64,000 nucleotides of DNA, taken from contig NZ_JH636049.1 of NCBI RefSeq assembly GCF_000258175.1, positions 1,382,482 through 1,446,481 of the forward strand, in the 5' to 3' direction. Shown here one piece after another: positions 32,361 through 43,010 of the stretch (within the stretch, counting starts at the first letter, position 1; each line of letters opens with the position of its first letter). The notes beneath the pieces are model-generated. The model ran no database searches and had not been told where the DNA came from. It was given only the letters and a program-made list of their open reading frames with translations. This stretch comes from Saccharomonospora xinjiangensis XJ-54. GTDB lineage: Bacteria; Actinomycetota; Actinomycetes; Mycobacteriales; Pseudonocardiaceae. The translations under genes and the position numbers were made by a program.

Positions 32361-32843
32361 TCAACGGCGGTACTTGCCCTTGGCGGCCCTGCCGATCGCA
32401 CGCGCCATCTCGCGCTGCGCATCGCGCTTGGCGATCGCCTGCCGCTTGTCGTGCGCCTTGCGGCCCTTCGCCAGCGCCAGCTCGACCTTGACCTTGCCCT
32501 CTTTGAAGTAGAGGGAAAGGGGAACGAGGCTGAGGCCCGACTCCTTCGTCTTGCCGATCAGCTTCTCGATCTCCTTGCGGTGCAGCAGGAGCTTGCGCGT
32601 CCGCCTCGGCTCGTGGTTGGTCCACGTGCCGTGCGAGTACTCGGGGATGTGCAGGCCCCGCAGGAACACCTCGCCGTCGTCCACGGTGGCGAACGAGTCG
32701 GCCAGCGACGCCTTGCCCGCGCGCAGGCTCTTCACCTCGGTGCCGACGAGCGCCACCCCGGCCTCATAGGTGTCGATGATCGTGTAGTCGTGCCGGGCAC
32801 GCCGGTTCGACGCGATCACCTTCTGACCGACTTCCTTCGCCAT
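32361..32843 (-). CDS. smpB: SsrA-binding protein SmpB
   Basis: 160 residues, ATG. SmpB binds tmRNA and places it in the A site of stalled ribosomes. [54 protein letters not shown] and the basic tail are full family signatures. Only 40 bases follow before ftsX upstream. The tmRNA gene lies 5 kb away in this window. Confidence 0.97.
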   Translation of the reverse strand: MAKEVGQKVIASNRRARHDYTIIDTYEAGVALVGTEVKSLRAGKASLADSFATVDDGEVFLRGLHIPEYSHGTWTNHEPRRTRKLLLHRKEIEKLIGKTKESGLSLVPLSLYFKEGKVKVELALAKGRKAHDKRQAIAKRDAQREMARAIGRAAKGKYRR

Positions 32844-32883
32844 AACTCGACTGTAGCTCTCCCTGCCGTCCTGCCCGACCGAA

Positions 32884-33783
32884 TTAGTGCCGCACGTAGA
32901 GGCGCAGCGTCGCGTATCCGGTCACGGCCGAGATCAGCACCGACGTGCCCAGCAGGATGGGCGCGACGGGGAAGAGGATGTCAACCAACTCGATCTTGGG
33001 GATTACCGAGCCCGTCGCCCCGATGATCGAGTCGAGCACCAGGTAATTCAGCGCGACCAGCCCACCCGTGCCGAGGACCGCGCCAGCCACCCCGGCGACC
33101 ACCGCCTCCAGCAGGAACGGCAGCTGCGTGTACCACCGGGTGGCGCCGACGAGACGCATGATGCCCACCTCGGTACGCCGGGTGAAGGCAGAGACCTGAA
33201 TGGTGTTGGCGATCAGCAGCACCGCGGCGAGAGCGGCGATCAACGCGACGATGAACGTCCCGTTCCGCCCCGCGTTGAGGATGCCGAAGAACCGTTCGAG
33301 GAACTTGTTCTGGTCATCGATCTGGTAGACGCCCTCCGTGGCCGAGTACTCCTGAACAAGCACCTCACTGCGCTCAGGGTTGACCAGCTTGACCTGCAAG
33401 GATGACGGCAGGGACTCGGGACGGGCGAGTTCGACGAGCTCAGGCTGCCCCGCGAAGATCTCCTGGAACCGCTTGTACGCCTGGTCCCGGTTCTCGTACA
33501 CCACCGACTCGACGGCGGGGTTCGTCTCGAGCGACTGCCGCAGCGAGGTGCACGTGCTCGAGGAGCAGGTGGGGTCGTTCGAACTGATCTCGTCGTTCAG
33601 ATAGACGGTCACCTGGACGTCGTCGAGGTAGTTCGCCTTCATCTTGTCGATCGTGCGGACGAACAGCAGACCACCACCGAACATCCCGAGCGAGATGGCC
33701 GTGGTGAGGATCATCGCGATGGTCATCGTGACGTTCCGGCGAAGACCGGTGAAGACCTCGCTGAAGACGAAGCTGGCACGCAT
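32884..33783 (-). CDS. ftsX: Cell-division protein FtsX
   Basis: 299 residues. FtsEX is an ABC-type complex that links the divisome to peptidoglycan hydrolases. One N-terminal helix (about 22-45), an extracellular domain (about 45-175, holding a Cys pair, [11 protein letters not shown]), and three C-terminal helices. Actinobacterial size and shape. 57 bases after ftsE. Confidence 0.96.
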   Translation of the reverse strand: MRASFVFSEVFTGLRRNVTMTIAMILTTAISLGMFGGGLLFVRTIDKMKANYLDDVQVTVYLNDEISSNDPTCSSSTCTSLRQSLETNPAVESVVYENRDQAYKRFQEIFAGQPELVELARPESLPSSLQVKLVNPERSEVLVQEYSATEGVYQIDDQNKFLERFFGILNAGRNGTFIVALIAALAAVLLIANTIQVSAFTRRTEVGIMRLVGATRWYTQLPFLLEAVVAGVAGAVLGTGGLVALNYLVLDSIIGATGSVIPKIELVDILFPVAPILLGTSVLISAVTGYATLRLYVRH

Positions 33784-33840
33784 CGGTAGGGGGTTTCCTT
33801 GGGTCGGGGGGACGTGGGGATGGTGCGGGGAGCCCGGGTG

Positions 33841-34530
33841 TCAGCGACCGACGCCGTACACGCCGCGCCGGTCGTCGCGGACCACGCGACCGTGATCCAG
33901 CTCGACGACCCTGCGGCGCATCGAGTCAACGATGGAGTGGTCGTGGGTGGCCATCAGCACCGTCGTTCCGGTGCGGTTGATGCGCTCCAACAAGAGCATG
34001 ATGTCCTGGCTCGTGTCGGGGTCCAGGTTTCCTGTCGGCTCGTCCGCCAGCAGGACAAGCGGACGGTTCACGAACGCGCGTGCGATCGCGACCCGCTGCT
34101 GCTCACCACCGGACAGCTCCTTCGGCATCCGGTCCGCCTTGCCGTCGAGACCGACCAGTTCCAGGACCTCGGGGACGACCCTGTCGATGGTCTTCTTCGG
34201 CTTGCCGATCACTTCGAGGGCGAACGCGACGTTTTCCGCCACGGTCTTGTTGGTCAGCAGACGGAAGTCCTGGAACACGCAGCCGATGGTCTGTCGCAGC
34301 CTCGGCACCCTGCGCCGGGGCAGTTTGGCCACGTCCACGTTCGACACGATCACTCGGCCATGGCTGGGCACCTCCTCCCGCAGCAGCAGCCGCAGGAAGG
34401 TTGACTTCCCCGACCCCGACGGACCGATGAGGAAGACGAACTCGCCTTTGTCCACGTCCACCGAGACATCCGCGAGCGCGGGACGCTGGGAGGTCTTGTA
34501 GACCTTGGAGACACTCTCAAGCCGGATCAC
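33841..34530 (-). CDS. ftsE: Cell-division ATP-binding protein FtsE
   Basis: 229 residues, GTG start. ABC ATPase: Walker [10 protein letters not shown] (36-44), Q-loop, signature LSGGEQQ, Walker [13 protein letters not shown]-loop ATHDHS. Partner of FtsX. Follows prfB by 65 bases in the same direction, a gene order I recall as conserved in actinobacteria (prfB-ftsE-ftsX-smpB). Confidence 0.97.
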   Translation of the reverse strand: MIRLESVSKVYKTSQRPALADVSVDVDKGEFVFLIGPSGSGKSTFLRLLLREEVPSHGRVIVSNVDVAKLPRRRVPRLRQTIGCVFQDFRLLTNKTVAENVAFALEVIGKPKKTIDRVVPEVLELVGLDGKADRMPKELSGGEQQRVAIARAFVNRPLVLLADEPTGNLDPDTSQDIMLLLERINRTGTTVLMATHDHSIVDSMRRRVVELDHGRVVRDDRRGVYGVGR

Positions 34531-34595
34531 GGTCGGCCATCCTACAGTCGAAGCCGGTTAAGCCTCGGTTGACCACCGGCTCCGCACAACCCGCC

Positions 34596-35702
34596 CTACG
34601 CGACCTCGGCCTGCTGCTTGCGCCACCGGATGCCGGCCTCAAGGAAGCCGTCCAGCTCACCGTCGAGCACCGCCGACGGGTTGCCCACCTCGTGTTCGGT
34701 GCGAAGATCCTTCACCAGCTGATACGGGTGCAACACGTAGGAACGCATCTGGTTGCCCCAGCTCGAACCGCTGTCGCGGAGCGCGTCGAGCTCCTTGCGC
34801 TCCTCTTCCTTCTTTCGCTGGAGCAACTTGGCCTGGAGCACCTTCATCGCCGATGCCTTGTTCTGCAACTGCGACTTCTCGTTCTGGCACGACACCACGA
34901 TGCCCGTGGGCAGGTGGGTGATGCGGACGGCCGAGTCGGTCGTGTTCACGCTCTGCCCACCAGGCCCCGACGAACGGTAGACATCGACCCGGATGTCCTT
35001 CTCCGGCACCTCCACGTGGTCCACCTCCTCGACCTCGGGAAGCACCTCGACATGCGCGAACGAGGTCTGCCGCCTGCTCTGGTTGTCGAACGGGGAGATA
35101 CGGACGAGGCGGTGGGTGCCCTGCTCGACCGAGAGAGTCCCGTAGAGGTACGGCCCGCTGACCTTGAAGGTGGCCGACCTGATGCCTGCCTCCTCTGCGT
35201 ACGAGATGTCATAAACCTGGGTCGGGTAATCGTGTCGCTCGGCCCACCGCAAATACATCCGCAGCAGCATCTCCGCCCAGTCGGCCGCGTCAACACCGCC
35301 TGCCTCCGACCGGATCGTCACGACGGCGTTGCGCTCGTCGTACTCGCCGGAGAGCAGTGTGCGGACCTCGAGGGCGTCGATGTCGCGGGAGAGTCCCGCG
35401 AACTCCGTTTCCACCTCGGATCGGCTCGCCGCGTCACCCTCGGCCTCCGCCAGCTCGTGGAGGACGGTGAGGTCGTCCACCCGCTGGCGCAGCTCGGTGA
35501 CCTTCCGCAGCGACGCCTGCTTGTGGGAGAGCTGGCTGGTCACCTTCTGCGCGGTCTCCGGATCGTTCCAGAGGTCCGGGCGGGCGGCTTCCTCCTCCAG
35601 CTCGGCGACCTCCTTGCGGAGCGAATCCAGATCCATCACGGCCTCGATCTGGGCCAGCTTGCCGCCAAGGTCCTTCAACGCAGCTTCGAAGTCGGCACTC
35701 AC
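34596..35702 (-). CDS. prfB: Peptide chain release factor 2
   Basis: 368 residues from a GTG at 35702. A TTG at 35711 would add three residues. TAACCT lies 8 bases before the GTG and no ribosome site is seen, so the message may be leaderless. Recognises UGA/UAA. SPF-type anticodon tripeptide region at [14 protein letters not shown], and the catalytic GGQ in [17 protein letters not shown]. No internal frameshift with in-frame UGA, so unlike many bacteria it is not made by programmed frameshifting. Confidence 0.96.
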   Translation of the reverse strand: MSADFEAALKDLGGKLAQIEAVMDLDSLRKEVAELEEEAARPDLWNDPETAQKVTSQLSHKQASLRKVTELRQRVDDLTVLHELAEAEGDAASRSEVETEFAGLSRDIDALEVRTLLSGEYDERNAVVTIRSEAGGVDAADWAEMLLRMYLRWAERHDYPTQVYDISYAEEAGIRSATFKVSGPYLYGTLSVEQGTHRLVRISPFDNQSRRQTSFAHVEVLPEVEEVDHVEVPEKDIRVDVYRSSGPGGQSVNTTDSAVRITHLPTGIVVSCQNEKSQLQNKASAMKVLQAKLLQRKKEEERKELDALRDSGSSWGNQMRSYVLHPYQLVKDLRTEHEVGNPSAVLDGELDGFLEAGIRWRKQQAEVA

Positions 35703-35799
35703 AAAACACAAGGTTACGGCAAATCGAGCGACCGCTTCCCTCGCGGTCGCTCCGACTCGCCGTCCCCGCGCTTCCGGCTCTGTCCGCCGCCGCCGGCCC

Positions 35800-36300
35800 T
35801 CAGGCCGACGACACGGTGTCCAGCAACTTCAACGCGGCCCTCGCATGCGCTTGACCGAACTCCGCGACCGCCTTCTCCACCGGGTCGGTCGCGGCCTTCA
35901 CGGCAGCCTTGGCCTCGTCGAGTTCGGCCTTGTAGGTCTCCCTCGCGGCATCGAAGAGCCCCGCGCGCTGCTTCGGCGTCAGCACACCGGAGTTGACGAC
36001 CCTGAGGATGAGCGGGCTCCGCAGGTGGTCGGGCGAGGACGCACTCGTCAGCCAGGCCTTGAAGGCCTTCTTCCCCCCTGCTGTGAGGACGTACTGCTGG
36101 CTCGAGCGTGGCCCCTGCTTGCCGAGCCGCACATAACCTTCCTTGTGCAGCGCGGGAAGCTCCCGGTAGACCTGGCTCCTCGTGACGCTGAAGAACGTGC
36201 CGAATCGTTCCTCAGCCGCCGCGACGAGTTCGCCACCGGTAGCCGGACCGTCGTGGAGCAAACCAAGCAATGCTGCGGCAGTTGCGTTCAAATCGGACAC
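35800..36300 (-). CDS. PadR-family transcriptional regulator
   Basis: 166 residues. N-terminal winged helix (about 5-80): [47 protein letters not shown]-terminal helical effector region ([20 protein letters not shown]). No divergent target gene is adjacent, though it lies just upstream of prfB on the same strand. Inducer unknown. Confidence 0.9.
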   Translation of the reverse strand: MSDLNATAAALLGLLHDGPATGGELVAAAEERFGTFFSVTRSQVYRELPALHKEGYVRLGKQGPRSSQQYVLTAGGKKAFKAWLTSASSPDHLRSPLILRVVNSGVLTPKQRAGLFDAARETYKAELDEAKAAVKAATDPVEKAVAEFGQAHARAALKLLDTVSSA

Positions 36301-36400
36301 GTCCTCTACGGTGCCACGAAAATCGAGATCTGTCCACAGTGGTCAAGCTTTCGTCCACAATGGAACGGCTGGTTCACCCTGCGCACTGGACCGCATACAC

Positions 36401-36437
36401 GAAGAAGGCCCGGATCATTGCGATCCGGGCCTTCTTC
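36401..36437 (-). terminator. Terminator after initiator tRNA
   Basis: Perfect 16-bp stem GAAGAAGGCCCGGATC (36401-36416) with GATCCGGGCCTTCTTC (36422-36437), loop of 5. It lies 7 bases past the tRNA 3' end on the minus strand. The stem is pyrimidine-rich at its 3' side and ends in TTCTTC, replacing a T run. Confidence 0.8.
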
Positions 36438-36443
36438 GTTTCG

Positions 36444-36517
36444 TAGCGGGGACAGGATTCGAACCTGCGACCTCTGGGTTATGAGCCCAGCGAGCTACCG
36501 AGCTGCTCCACCCCGCG
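36444..36517 (-). tRNA. Initiator tRNA-fMet(CAT)
   Basis: 74 nt. Anticodon CAT in the loop CTCATAA, with three G:C pairs (GGG/CCC) at the bottom of the anticodon stem and a non-Watson-Crick first pair (C1 opposite T72), the two marks of initiator tRNA. Acceptor starts CGCGGGG. CCA is not encoded (next bases CGA). Confidence 0.96.
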
Positions 36518-36670
36518 TCGTTGTGATTTCCACTCTAGCACATCCGTTTTCCCCTCTTTCGAGGGGGTCCGGGAGTGTGTCGGCCGTGGCTCTCACCTCT
36601 TCGGTGACACCCACCTTACGCCAAGGTAGCGCCTCGGCGCAAAGCGGGTGTCCCGTAGATCACATGATCG

Positions 36671-39625
36671 TCAGTTGCCCGACCCTGTGAGCTCCTCGTA
36701 TCGCTGGGCGGCCGCGTCGAGTTCCTGCAGCGCCTTGCCCTGTGCCTCGAAGTCACCGGACTTCTGAGCGTCCTTCAACTTCCGCAAGGCGGTCTGGATG
36801 TCGTCAACGGCCTGCGCGATCTCGGCCTCGTTCTGGTCGCCGTTCGCGGGCGGGCTCGCCTGGTCGTCGCCCCCGGGGTTCTGCGGTGGTTGCTGCTGAT
36901 CGCCCGTGTCACCGCCTGAGCTGCCGTCGTCGGCCGGACCGGTCGCGGCCTCTCCCGTCCCTTCACCGAACACCTCGTCCAGTGCCTCGTTGAGTGTGGA
37001 CGCGACGCCGATACGGCCGCCGAACGACACCAGCACCCTCGCGAGCTGTGGGTAGCTCTGGGCGTTGCGTTGCTGGATGTACACCGGTTCCACGTAGAGG
37101 AACCCGCCCGCGACGGGCAACGTGAGCAGGTTGCCGTAGATGATGTCCACGCTCTGGTTGCCGAGCAATGTCCGGTCCTGGGTGAACTTCGGGTTGCTCT
37201 GGAAGGCGTTCTGGACCTGAACCGGACCTTCCAACTGCTGGCCGCCACCGGTGGGCAGCTTGAGCACCGTCATCTTGCCGTAATCGTCCGGTTCGGACGA
37301 CACCGTCACCCACGCCGCCAGATATTGCCGAGCCAGCGGCGTCAACGCGCTCGTGATCTGGAACGTGGGTTCCTTCTGGCCCGGCGCCTGCGCGTAGATG
37401 TAGTAAGGCGGCTGGTTGGCCGTGTCGGAGTTCGGATCAAGGCCGCCTTCCTCGGTCGGATCCTGCGGCACGTTCCAGAACGTCTGCGTCGAGTAGAACT
37501 CCTGTGCGTTCTTCACGTGGTACTTCGTCAGCAGCTCACGCTGCACCTTGAACATGTCCTCGGGGTAGCGGAAGTGCTCCCGCAGCTCCGGAGTGATCTC
37601 CTTGTTCGGCTTCACCAACCCGGGGAACGTCTTCATCCACGTCTTCAGAACCGGGTCTTTCTTGTCCATCTCGTACAGGGTCACGGTGCCGTCGTACGCA
37701 TCGACGGTGGCCTTGACCGAGTTGCGGATGTAGTTGATCCGGTTGTCCTGCTGCCGTGCAACCCCGGTGAGCGAGTCCTGTGTCGCTCCGCCGAGAGACG
37801 TCCGCTGCGCGTACGGGAAGTTGTTGAGCGTGGTGTAGCCGTCAACGATCCACTTGATGCGTCCCTCGACCACGGCGGGGTAGGGGTCGCCGTCAACGGT
37901 GAGCCACGGCGCGATCTTCTCGACCCGCTCACGCGGATCGCGGTGATACATGATTTTGGCGCCGTCACTGATCTGGTCGGAGAACAGGATGTTGCGTTCC
38001 CCGTACTGCGCCGCGAAGACCAACCGGTTGAACAGGTTGTCGATCGGGACGCCGCCCTTGCCTTCGTACAGGTAGCTCCGGTCGGTCGCCGTGTCGTACT
38101 CGCCGGGCGCCTGTCCCTTCGTACCGCCCACGATCGCGTAGTCGGTGGCCAGTTCGCCGTAGTAGATCCGTGGCTCGGTGACCTCGATGCCCGCCCCTGT
38201 GGGGTTCTGCGTGTCGCTCGTCCTCGCCAGCGGGTAACCGCCGTCGCTGTTGGCGTCCTCCAGCGCGCGGTCGATCGTGTTGGCAGGCGCCGCGACGAAC
38301 CCGTTTCCGTGCGTGTACACCAGATGCCGGTTGATCCAGGTCTGCTGATTCTCGGCGAGACCGCTGGTGTTGATCTCCTTCGCCGCGACGATGTACGCCT
38401 GCCGCTCCCCGTCAACCGTGTAGCGGTCCACGTCGAGCTTCTTGGGGAAGCCGTAGAAGTTCTCGCGGCCGACCCGCTGGGTGAAGGTGGAGCTCAGCAC
38501 GTTGGGATCGAGCAGCCGGATGTTCGGGATCGTGCCCGAGTCCGCCCTGATCTCCTCAGGAGTCGCGTTGCTGTTGCCCGTGTAGTCCTCACGCATGTCA
38601 ACGTGTCCGGGGTCCAGCTGATAGGCGTACTTGGTGGCCGCCATGTTGTGCTCGATCGACTGGGCTTCCTTCTCGTTGGCGTTCGGCCGCACGGAGAACT
38701 GCTCCAGCACGGCAGGCCACGCAACGCCCAGGATCAAACCGGAGAGCAGCAACAGCACCAACGCGATCGCGGGGAGCTGGATGTTCTTGAGGAACGCCCC
38801 GACGAAGAACGCGATGGCGCAGAGCACCGAGATGCACAGCAGGATCAGCTTGGCAGGCATGGCCGCGTTCAGATCGGTGTAGGCGGCCCCCGTGAAAAGG
38901 TCGTTGCGCCCAGACAGCAGCAGCTCGTACCGGTCGAGGAAGTACTCGAGCGCCTTGAAGAGCACGAACACGCCGATCATCACGAGCAGATGCACCCGCG
39001 CAGGCCCTGAGACCTGGCCGCCCCTGCCCGCGAGCCGCACACCGCCGAACAGGTAGTGGGTCACCAGCGCACCGAAGAACGAAATGACCAGCGCGACGAA
39101 GACCCACCCGAGCAACCAGCCGTAGAACGGCAGGTCGAAGGTGAAGAAGCTGGCGTCCTTGTCGAACACCGGGTCGGTTCTGCCGAAGTCGGTGCCGTTC
39201 AGCCACAGCTGGACGACCTGCCAGTTGCCCTGCCCGCTCGCGCCCGCGATGAGGCCCGCGACGACCGGGATACCGATGCCGAAGAGCTTGGTCCTTGCCG
39301 CGATCAGCGTGCGGTACCGCGCGAGCGGGTCCTCCGCGCTCGACACGGGAACGAACACGGGTCGGTTGCGGTACGCGAGCCACAGGCTCAGAGCGAGCAG
39401 CCCGCCCACGAGCAGGCCCGTGGCGAAGAACAGCGCCACCCTGGTCAACAGCATCGTCGTGAAGACGCTGCGGGCGCCGACCTCGCCGTACCAGAGCCAG
39501 TCCACATAAGTGTCCAGCAGACGGGCGCCGAGTAGGAGCAGAAGAACGATGACGGCCGCGATGATCAGCAGCACGCGGGCACGCCGAGAAAGTTTCGGCA
39601 GACTGGCTGGGGGCCGGGTGGCCAC
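36671..39625 (-). CDS. UPF0182-family large membrane protein
   Basis: 984 residues from the GTG at 39625, 8 bases after a GGGGAG ribosome site. Seven membrane helices lie in the first 310 residues, then a large extracytoplasmic domain of about 580 residues (LDPNVLSSTFTQRVGRENFYG, then RNSVKATVDAYDGTVTLYEMD). The tail is disordered, Pro/Gly/acidic (about 870-930), ending in a short helix. Widely conserved in actinobacteria (Rv3193c in M. tuberculosis, from memory) with unknown function. Reads away from the PPA1309-like gene. Confidence 0.93.
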   Translation of the reverse strand: MATRPPASLPKLSRRARVLLIIAAVIVLLLLLGARLLDTYVDWLWYGEVGARSVFTTMLLTRVALFFATGLLVGGLLALSLWLAYRNRPVFVPVSSAEDPLARYRTLIAARTKLFGIGIPVVAGLIAGASGQGNWQVVQLWLNGTDFGRTDPVFDKDASFFTFDLPFYGWLLGWVFVALVISFFGALVTHYLFGGVRLAGRGGQVSGPARVHLLVMIGVFVLFKALEYFLDRYELLLSGRNDLFTGAAYTDLNAAMPAKLILLCISVLCAIAFFVGAFLKNIQLPAIALVLLLLSGLILGVAWPAVLEQFSVRPNANEKEAQSIEHNMAATKYAYQLDPGHVDMREDYTGNSNATPEEIRADSGTIPNIRLLDPNVLSSTFTQRVGRENFYGFPKKLDVDRYTVDGERQAYIVAAKEINTSGLAENQQTWINRHLVYTHGNGFVAAPANTIDRALEDANSDGGYPLARTSDTQNPTGAGIEVTEPRIYYGELATDYAIVGGTKGQAPGEYDTATDRSYLYEGKGGVPIDNLFNRLVFAAQYGERNILFSDQISDGAKIMYHRDPRERVEKIAPWLTVDGDPYPAVVEGRIKWIVDGYTTLNNFPYAQRTSLGGATQDSLTGVARQQDNRINYIRNSVKATVDAYDGTVTLYEMDKKDPVLKTWMKTFPGLVKPNKEITPELREHFRYPEDMFKVQRELLTKYHVKNAQEFYSTQTFWNVPQDPTEEGGLDPNSDTANQPPYYIYAQAPGQKEPTFQITSALTPLARQYLAAWVTVSSEPDDYGKMTVLKLPTGGGQQLEGPVQVQNAFQSNPKFTQDRTLLGNQSVDIIYGNLLTLPVAGGFLYVEPVYIQQRNAQSYPQLARVLVSFGGRIGVASTLNEALDEVFGEGTGEAATGPADDGSSGGDTGDQQQPPQNPGGDDQASPPANGDQNEAEIAQAVDDIQTALRKLKDAQKSGDFEAQGKALQELDAAAQRYEELTGSGN

Positions 39626-39779
39626 TACGCACACTCCCCGTGGTCAAGGCTGTCGTTGTCAGGGCGCCGACCTGCGGGCGTCCCTGGTTACCTAACTGTA
39701 CGGATCGCGACCCGAGTTCCCGAAGACACCCAAATCGGGCGCCGCGCGGGCCGTTCCCGTCACCTGCCAGGATGGCGTC

Positions 39780-40364
39780 ATGACGGAGAGCGAGAACCGG
39801 GCAGGTTCCGGAAGGGTAGCCGCGCTGGCCCGCGAGGTCGAGGAGTTCGTCGCGAGCGGCGGCTGGGACCAGAGGCCACAACTGTTCGCGCTGGTGCCGA
39901 CGGCGGACATCCTCCGCCAGCAGCCCGAGCTCGCAGGCCAGTTGGACCAGGAAAGCGAGTTCACCCCGGTCGCGCAGGACGAACTACCCGATGGCGACCT
40001 CGGCCAGGCTCTCGGTCGAATCGCGTGGCCCGACGCCGTTCACGGGTGCGCGCTCGCCCAGGAGATCATCGTGCTGCCGCCCGACGCAGAGTCGGAACTC
40101 CCCGCCCTGGCCGAAGCCACCGCCGAGGGCGAGGTCACCGAGCAAGACCTCGAGCGTATCCGGCAGGCCGCGGCCGACCATCCACGCCGCACCGAGGCCC
40201 GCCTGGTCGCCGCCGTCCTCCGCGATGGCTCGGCCTCCTGTGTCATGCGTCTGCGCGGCGGTGTTCCCGGCAGCAACGCCCCCGAGGTTCCCGACGAGAT
40301 CGTCGAGAGCCCTGACCTCGCACCGAACCTGATCGAGGCACTGCGAGCGACCCTCCAACCTTGA
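39780..40364 (+). CDS. PPA1309-family protein
   Basis: 194 residues. Recognisable by GGWDQRPQLFALVPTADILRQQPEL and the HGCALAQEIIVLPPDAE segment, typical of the actinobacterial PPA1309 family. Soluble alpha/beta protein, no catalytic motif I can name. Usually next to the UPF0182 and ylbL-type genes, as here. It converges on the ylbL-like gene with only 8 bases between the stops. Confidence 0.88.
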   Translation: MTESENRAGSGRVAALAREVEEFVASGGWDQRPQLFALVPTADILRQQPELAGQLDQESEFTPVAQDELPDGDLGQALGRIAWPDAVHGCALAQEIIVLPPDAESELPALAEATAEGEVTEQDLERIRQAAADHPRRTEARLVAAVLRDGSASCVMRLRGGVPGSNAPEVPDEIVESPDLAPNLIEALRATLQP

Positions 40365-40372
40365 GACCGGCC

Positions 40373-41515
40373 TCAGGTACCGCAGGACGGCGCCGGGCGT
40401 CCCTGTGACAGGAGCTCCAGTGCGTCAACGGCGTCGTCCAACGTGGCCACCTTGACCAGCCGGAGCCCCTCCGGCGCGCCCGCCACCGCCTCGTCGCAGT
40501 TGCCCTCCGGAACCAGAAACGCCGTGGCACCGGCTTCGTGGGCCGCGACGAGCTTGAACGTGATGCCGCCGATCTCTCCCACATTGCCCTTCGAGTCGAT
40601 CGTCCCCGTGCCCGCGACGTGCTCACCTCCCGTCAACTGACCGGGAGTCAGCTCGTCCACGATGGCCAGCGCGAACATCAACCCTGCCGAGGGGCCACCG
40701 ACATCCTCCAGCGCGATGTCCACCGTGAAGGGCACCTCGGCGCTGTCGGCAGGCTGGATGCCGAGGAATCCGTACGAGCCGTTGGGATGCCGTGCCAAGG
40801 TCACCGACTCGGTGCGCTCCGGCTCCTCGCCCCGCATGAACGTCACGGACACCGTCTGCCCTGGACGAGTACCGCCGAGTACCTCACGGACCGCTTCGGA
40901 GTCGGCGACCTCCTTGCCGTCCACCTTGACGATCCGGTCGCCGGGTTCGAGGACGTCCGCGGCGGGGCTGTCGCCGACGACCTGATCGACCACCGGAACC
41001 ACCGGGTGGCCGAGCTCGCGCAGAGCCGCGACCTCGGCGTTGCTCTGCGAGTCCTGGAACTGCCTCAGGTTCTCCTTGCGTACTTCCTCCTCCGACTGAC
41101 CAGGACGGAAGTACTCCTCCCTCGGGGCGAGTGCGTAACGTCCGCTGAGCCACATTCCCAGCGCGCCGAACATCGTGATGTTGTCGTTGAGGGACACCGT
41201 GGTCATGCGCAGCTCACCACCGGTGGGATACGTTCGCTCGCCCTCGACCTTGATGACCTCGGTGCCGTCCACCGCGCCGAGCGTGTCGAAGGTCGGCCCC
41301 GGCCCGAGCGCCACGTACGGCACGCGCACGAAAGCGCCGAGGACGGCGAATGTGAGCATGAGGAGACCGCTGACCACCATGGTCCAGCCGCGTCTGCTCA
41401 ACCGGCGCCGGTCGCGCACGAGGTACGGCTTCGCCCCGTCGTGGTCACTGAGTGTGCCGACAGGACGCCCTGCGGAATCCTCGGTGGGTGCCGCCTTGTC
41501 CGGGGAGTCACTCAC
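40373..41515 (-). CDS. YlbL-family PDZ-Lon (S16) membrane protease
   Basis: 380 residues. Cytoplasmic N-terminus, one membrane helix (about 43-65), PDZ domain (about 180-270: VVPVVDQVVGDSPAADVLEPGDRIVKVDG), then a Lon-type proteolytic domain. Catalytic serine in GGPSAGLMFAL, lysine in the GIT-FKLVAAHEAG helix. Lacks the AAA+ part of Lon, as in all YlbL proteins. Acts outside the membrane on unknown substrates, probably surface proteins. Orthologous by synteny to Rv3194c (from memory). Confidence 0.92.
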   Translation of the reverse strand: MSDSPDKAAPTEDSAGRPVGTLSDHDGAKPYLVRDRRRLSRRGWTMVVSGLLMLTFAVLGAFVRVPYVALGPGPTFDTLGAVDGTEVIKVEGERTYPTGGELRMTTVSLNDNITMFGALGMWLSGRYALAPREEYFRPGQSEEEVRKENLRQFQDSQSNAEVAALRELGHPVVPVVDQVVGDSPAADVLEPGDRIVKVDGKEVADSEAVREVLGGTRPGQTVSVTFMRGEEPERTESVTLARHPNGSYGFLGIQPADSAEVPFTVDIALEDVGGPSAGLMFALAIVDELTPGQLTGGEHVAGTGTIDSKGNVGEIGGITFKLVAAHEAGATAFLVPEGNCDEAVAGAPEGLRLVKVATLDDAVDALELLSQGRPAPSCGT

Positions 41516-41605
41516 GTGACCAGCCTACGGATCGCACGTGGCGCGTTCGCCGTGGGCGTCACAGTCCGTTCTCCGCCCGTCCACCGAGCCGCGTACGGTG
41601 GTGTT

Positions 41606-42997
41606 ATGAGCAACCCACCGTTCGGCTTCGGACTGCCCGATCCCGACAAAGGCCGCGACAACGAATCGTCGGGCGGGCAATCCGGCTCGGGCCCCGACGC
41701 GTTCCAGCAGCTTGGGCAGATGCTCAGCCAGCTCGGGCAGATGCTGAGCCAGGCAGGCAGTACGTCAGGGCCGGTGAACTACGACCTGGCCAAGCAGATC
41801 GCCCTTCAGCGGCTCGGTTCCGAGGGCCGGATGGGGTTCACGGCGGGGGAGGAGTCCAGCGAATCGGCCGTCCGAGACTCGGCTCATCTCGCGGAACTCT
41901 GGCTCGACGAGGCCACGATCCTGCCTGCGGGAGCCACGACCACCGCGGCGTGGACAGCTCGGGACTGGATCGACAGAACGCTCCCGACCTGGCAGCGGCT
42001 GTGTGACCCTGTCGCGAAGCAGGTCTCAAGCGCGTGGATGCAGGCACTTCCCGACGAAGCCAAGCAGGCGGCAGGCCCGCTGCTCTCCATGGTGGGACAG
42101 ATGGGAGGCATGGCGTTCGGCTCGCAGCTCGGCAACGCACTGGCGGGGCTCGCCTCCGAGGTGCTGACCTCCACGGACGTCGGACTGCCGCTCGGCCCCG
42201 AGACGACGTCGGCCCTGCTGCCCCAGAACATCGCCAAGTTCACCGAGGGACTGGAACGACCGAAGAGCGAGGTTCTCGTGTACCTCGCCGCCAGGGAGGC
42301 AGCACACCAACGGCTGTTCGCCCACGTCCCATGGCTGCGGCAACGCCTGCTGGCCACCGTCGAGGAGTTCGCGTCGGGGATCACCGTGGACACCAGCGCA
42401 CTCGAACAACTCGCCGGCCGCGTCGATCCGACCAACCCGGCCAGCATCGAGGAAGTGATGTCCTCCGGCCTCCTCGAACCGCAGACCACCCCGGGGCAGA
42501 AGGCGGCGCTCGGCAGGCTGGAGACGCTGCTGGCGCTCGTGGAGGGCTGGGTTGACGTCGTGGTGGCCGACGCCGTCGGTGAACGCCTTCCCGGGGCTGA
42601 GGCGCTGCGCGAGACACTGCGGAGGCGGCGCGCGACGGGCGGGCCTGCCGAGCAGACGTTCGCCACGCTCGTGGGCCTCGAACTGCGTCCTCGCCGAATG
42701 CGCGCCGCGTCGGCTCTGTGGAAGCTCATCGGCGACCGGCACGGCATGCAGGCCCGCGACACCCTGTGGACCCACCCCGACCTCATGCCGACGGCCGACG
42801 ACCTCGACGATCCACTCGGCTTCGCCGAGCGCCTCGGGGACACAGGCGCTCTCGATGACGGTGTCGATCCGATCGCGGAGCTCGAACGCGCAGAGCGAGC
42901 CCGCAGGAGCGAGAGCGAGCCGGGCCCGGAAGAGGAACGTCGCGACGAGGGCGACGGCGAGAACGGCGTCGCCGGACGAGAGCCCGGCGACGTCTGA
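41606..42997 (+). CDS. DUF2342 zinc-dependent metalloprotease-like protein
   Basis: 463 residues, ATG at 41606. A low-complexity N-terminus (FQQLGQMLSQLGQMLSQ), then the zincin-like DUF2342 fold once named 'F420 biosynthesis associated'. The metal-site helix is YLAAREAAHQRLFAHVPWL, which resembles HExxH only loosely (E-x-x-H), so activity is uncertain. The last 60 residues are acidic and disordered. Syntenic with Rv3195. Reads away from the YlbL gene. Confidence 0.88.
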   Translation: MSNPPFGFGLPDPDKGRDNESSGGQSGSGPDAFQQLGQMLSQLGQMLSQAGSTSGPVNYDLAKQIALQRLGSEGRMGFTAGEESSESAVRDSAHLAELWLDEATILPAGATTTAAWTARDWIDRTLPTWQRLCDPVAKQVSSAWMQALPDEAKQAAGPLLSMVGQMGGMAFGSQLGNALAGLASEVLTSTDVGLPLGPETTSALLPQNIAKFTEGLERPKSEVLVYLAAREAAHQRLFAHVPWLRQRLLATVEEFASGITVDTSALEQLAGRVDPTNPASIEEVMSSGLLEPQTTPGQKAALGRLETLLALVEGWVDVVVADAVGERLPGAEALRETLRRRRATGGPAEQTFATLVGLELRPRRMRAASALWKLIGDRHGMQARDTLWTHPDLMPTADDLDDPLGFAERLGDTGALDDGVDPIAELERAERARRSESEPGPEEERRDEGDGENGVAGREPGDV

Positions 42998-43010
42998 GGT
43001 GCGGACGGGA

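Noticed and set aside
34596..35711. Programmed frameshift in prfB
   Set aside because: The gene is one uninterrupted frame; no in-frame UGA near codon 25.
36301..36370. GTCCACA sequences upstream of the PadR gene as DnaA boxes
   Set aside because: They read CTGTCCACA and TCGTCCACA, not the consensus, and may be chance.
37070..39010. 646-codon plus-strand open frame
   Set aside because: Antisense shadow of the UPF0182 gene.
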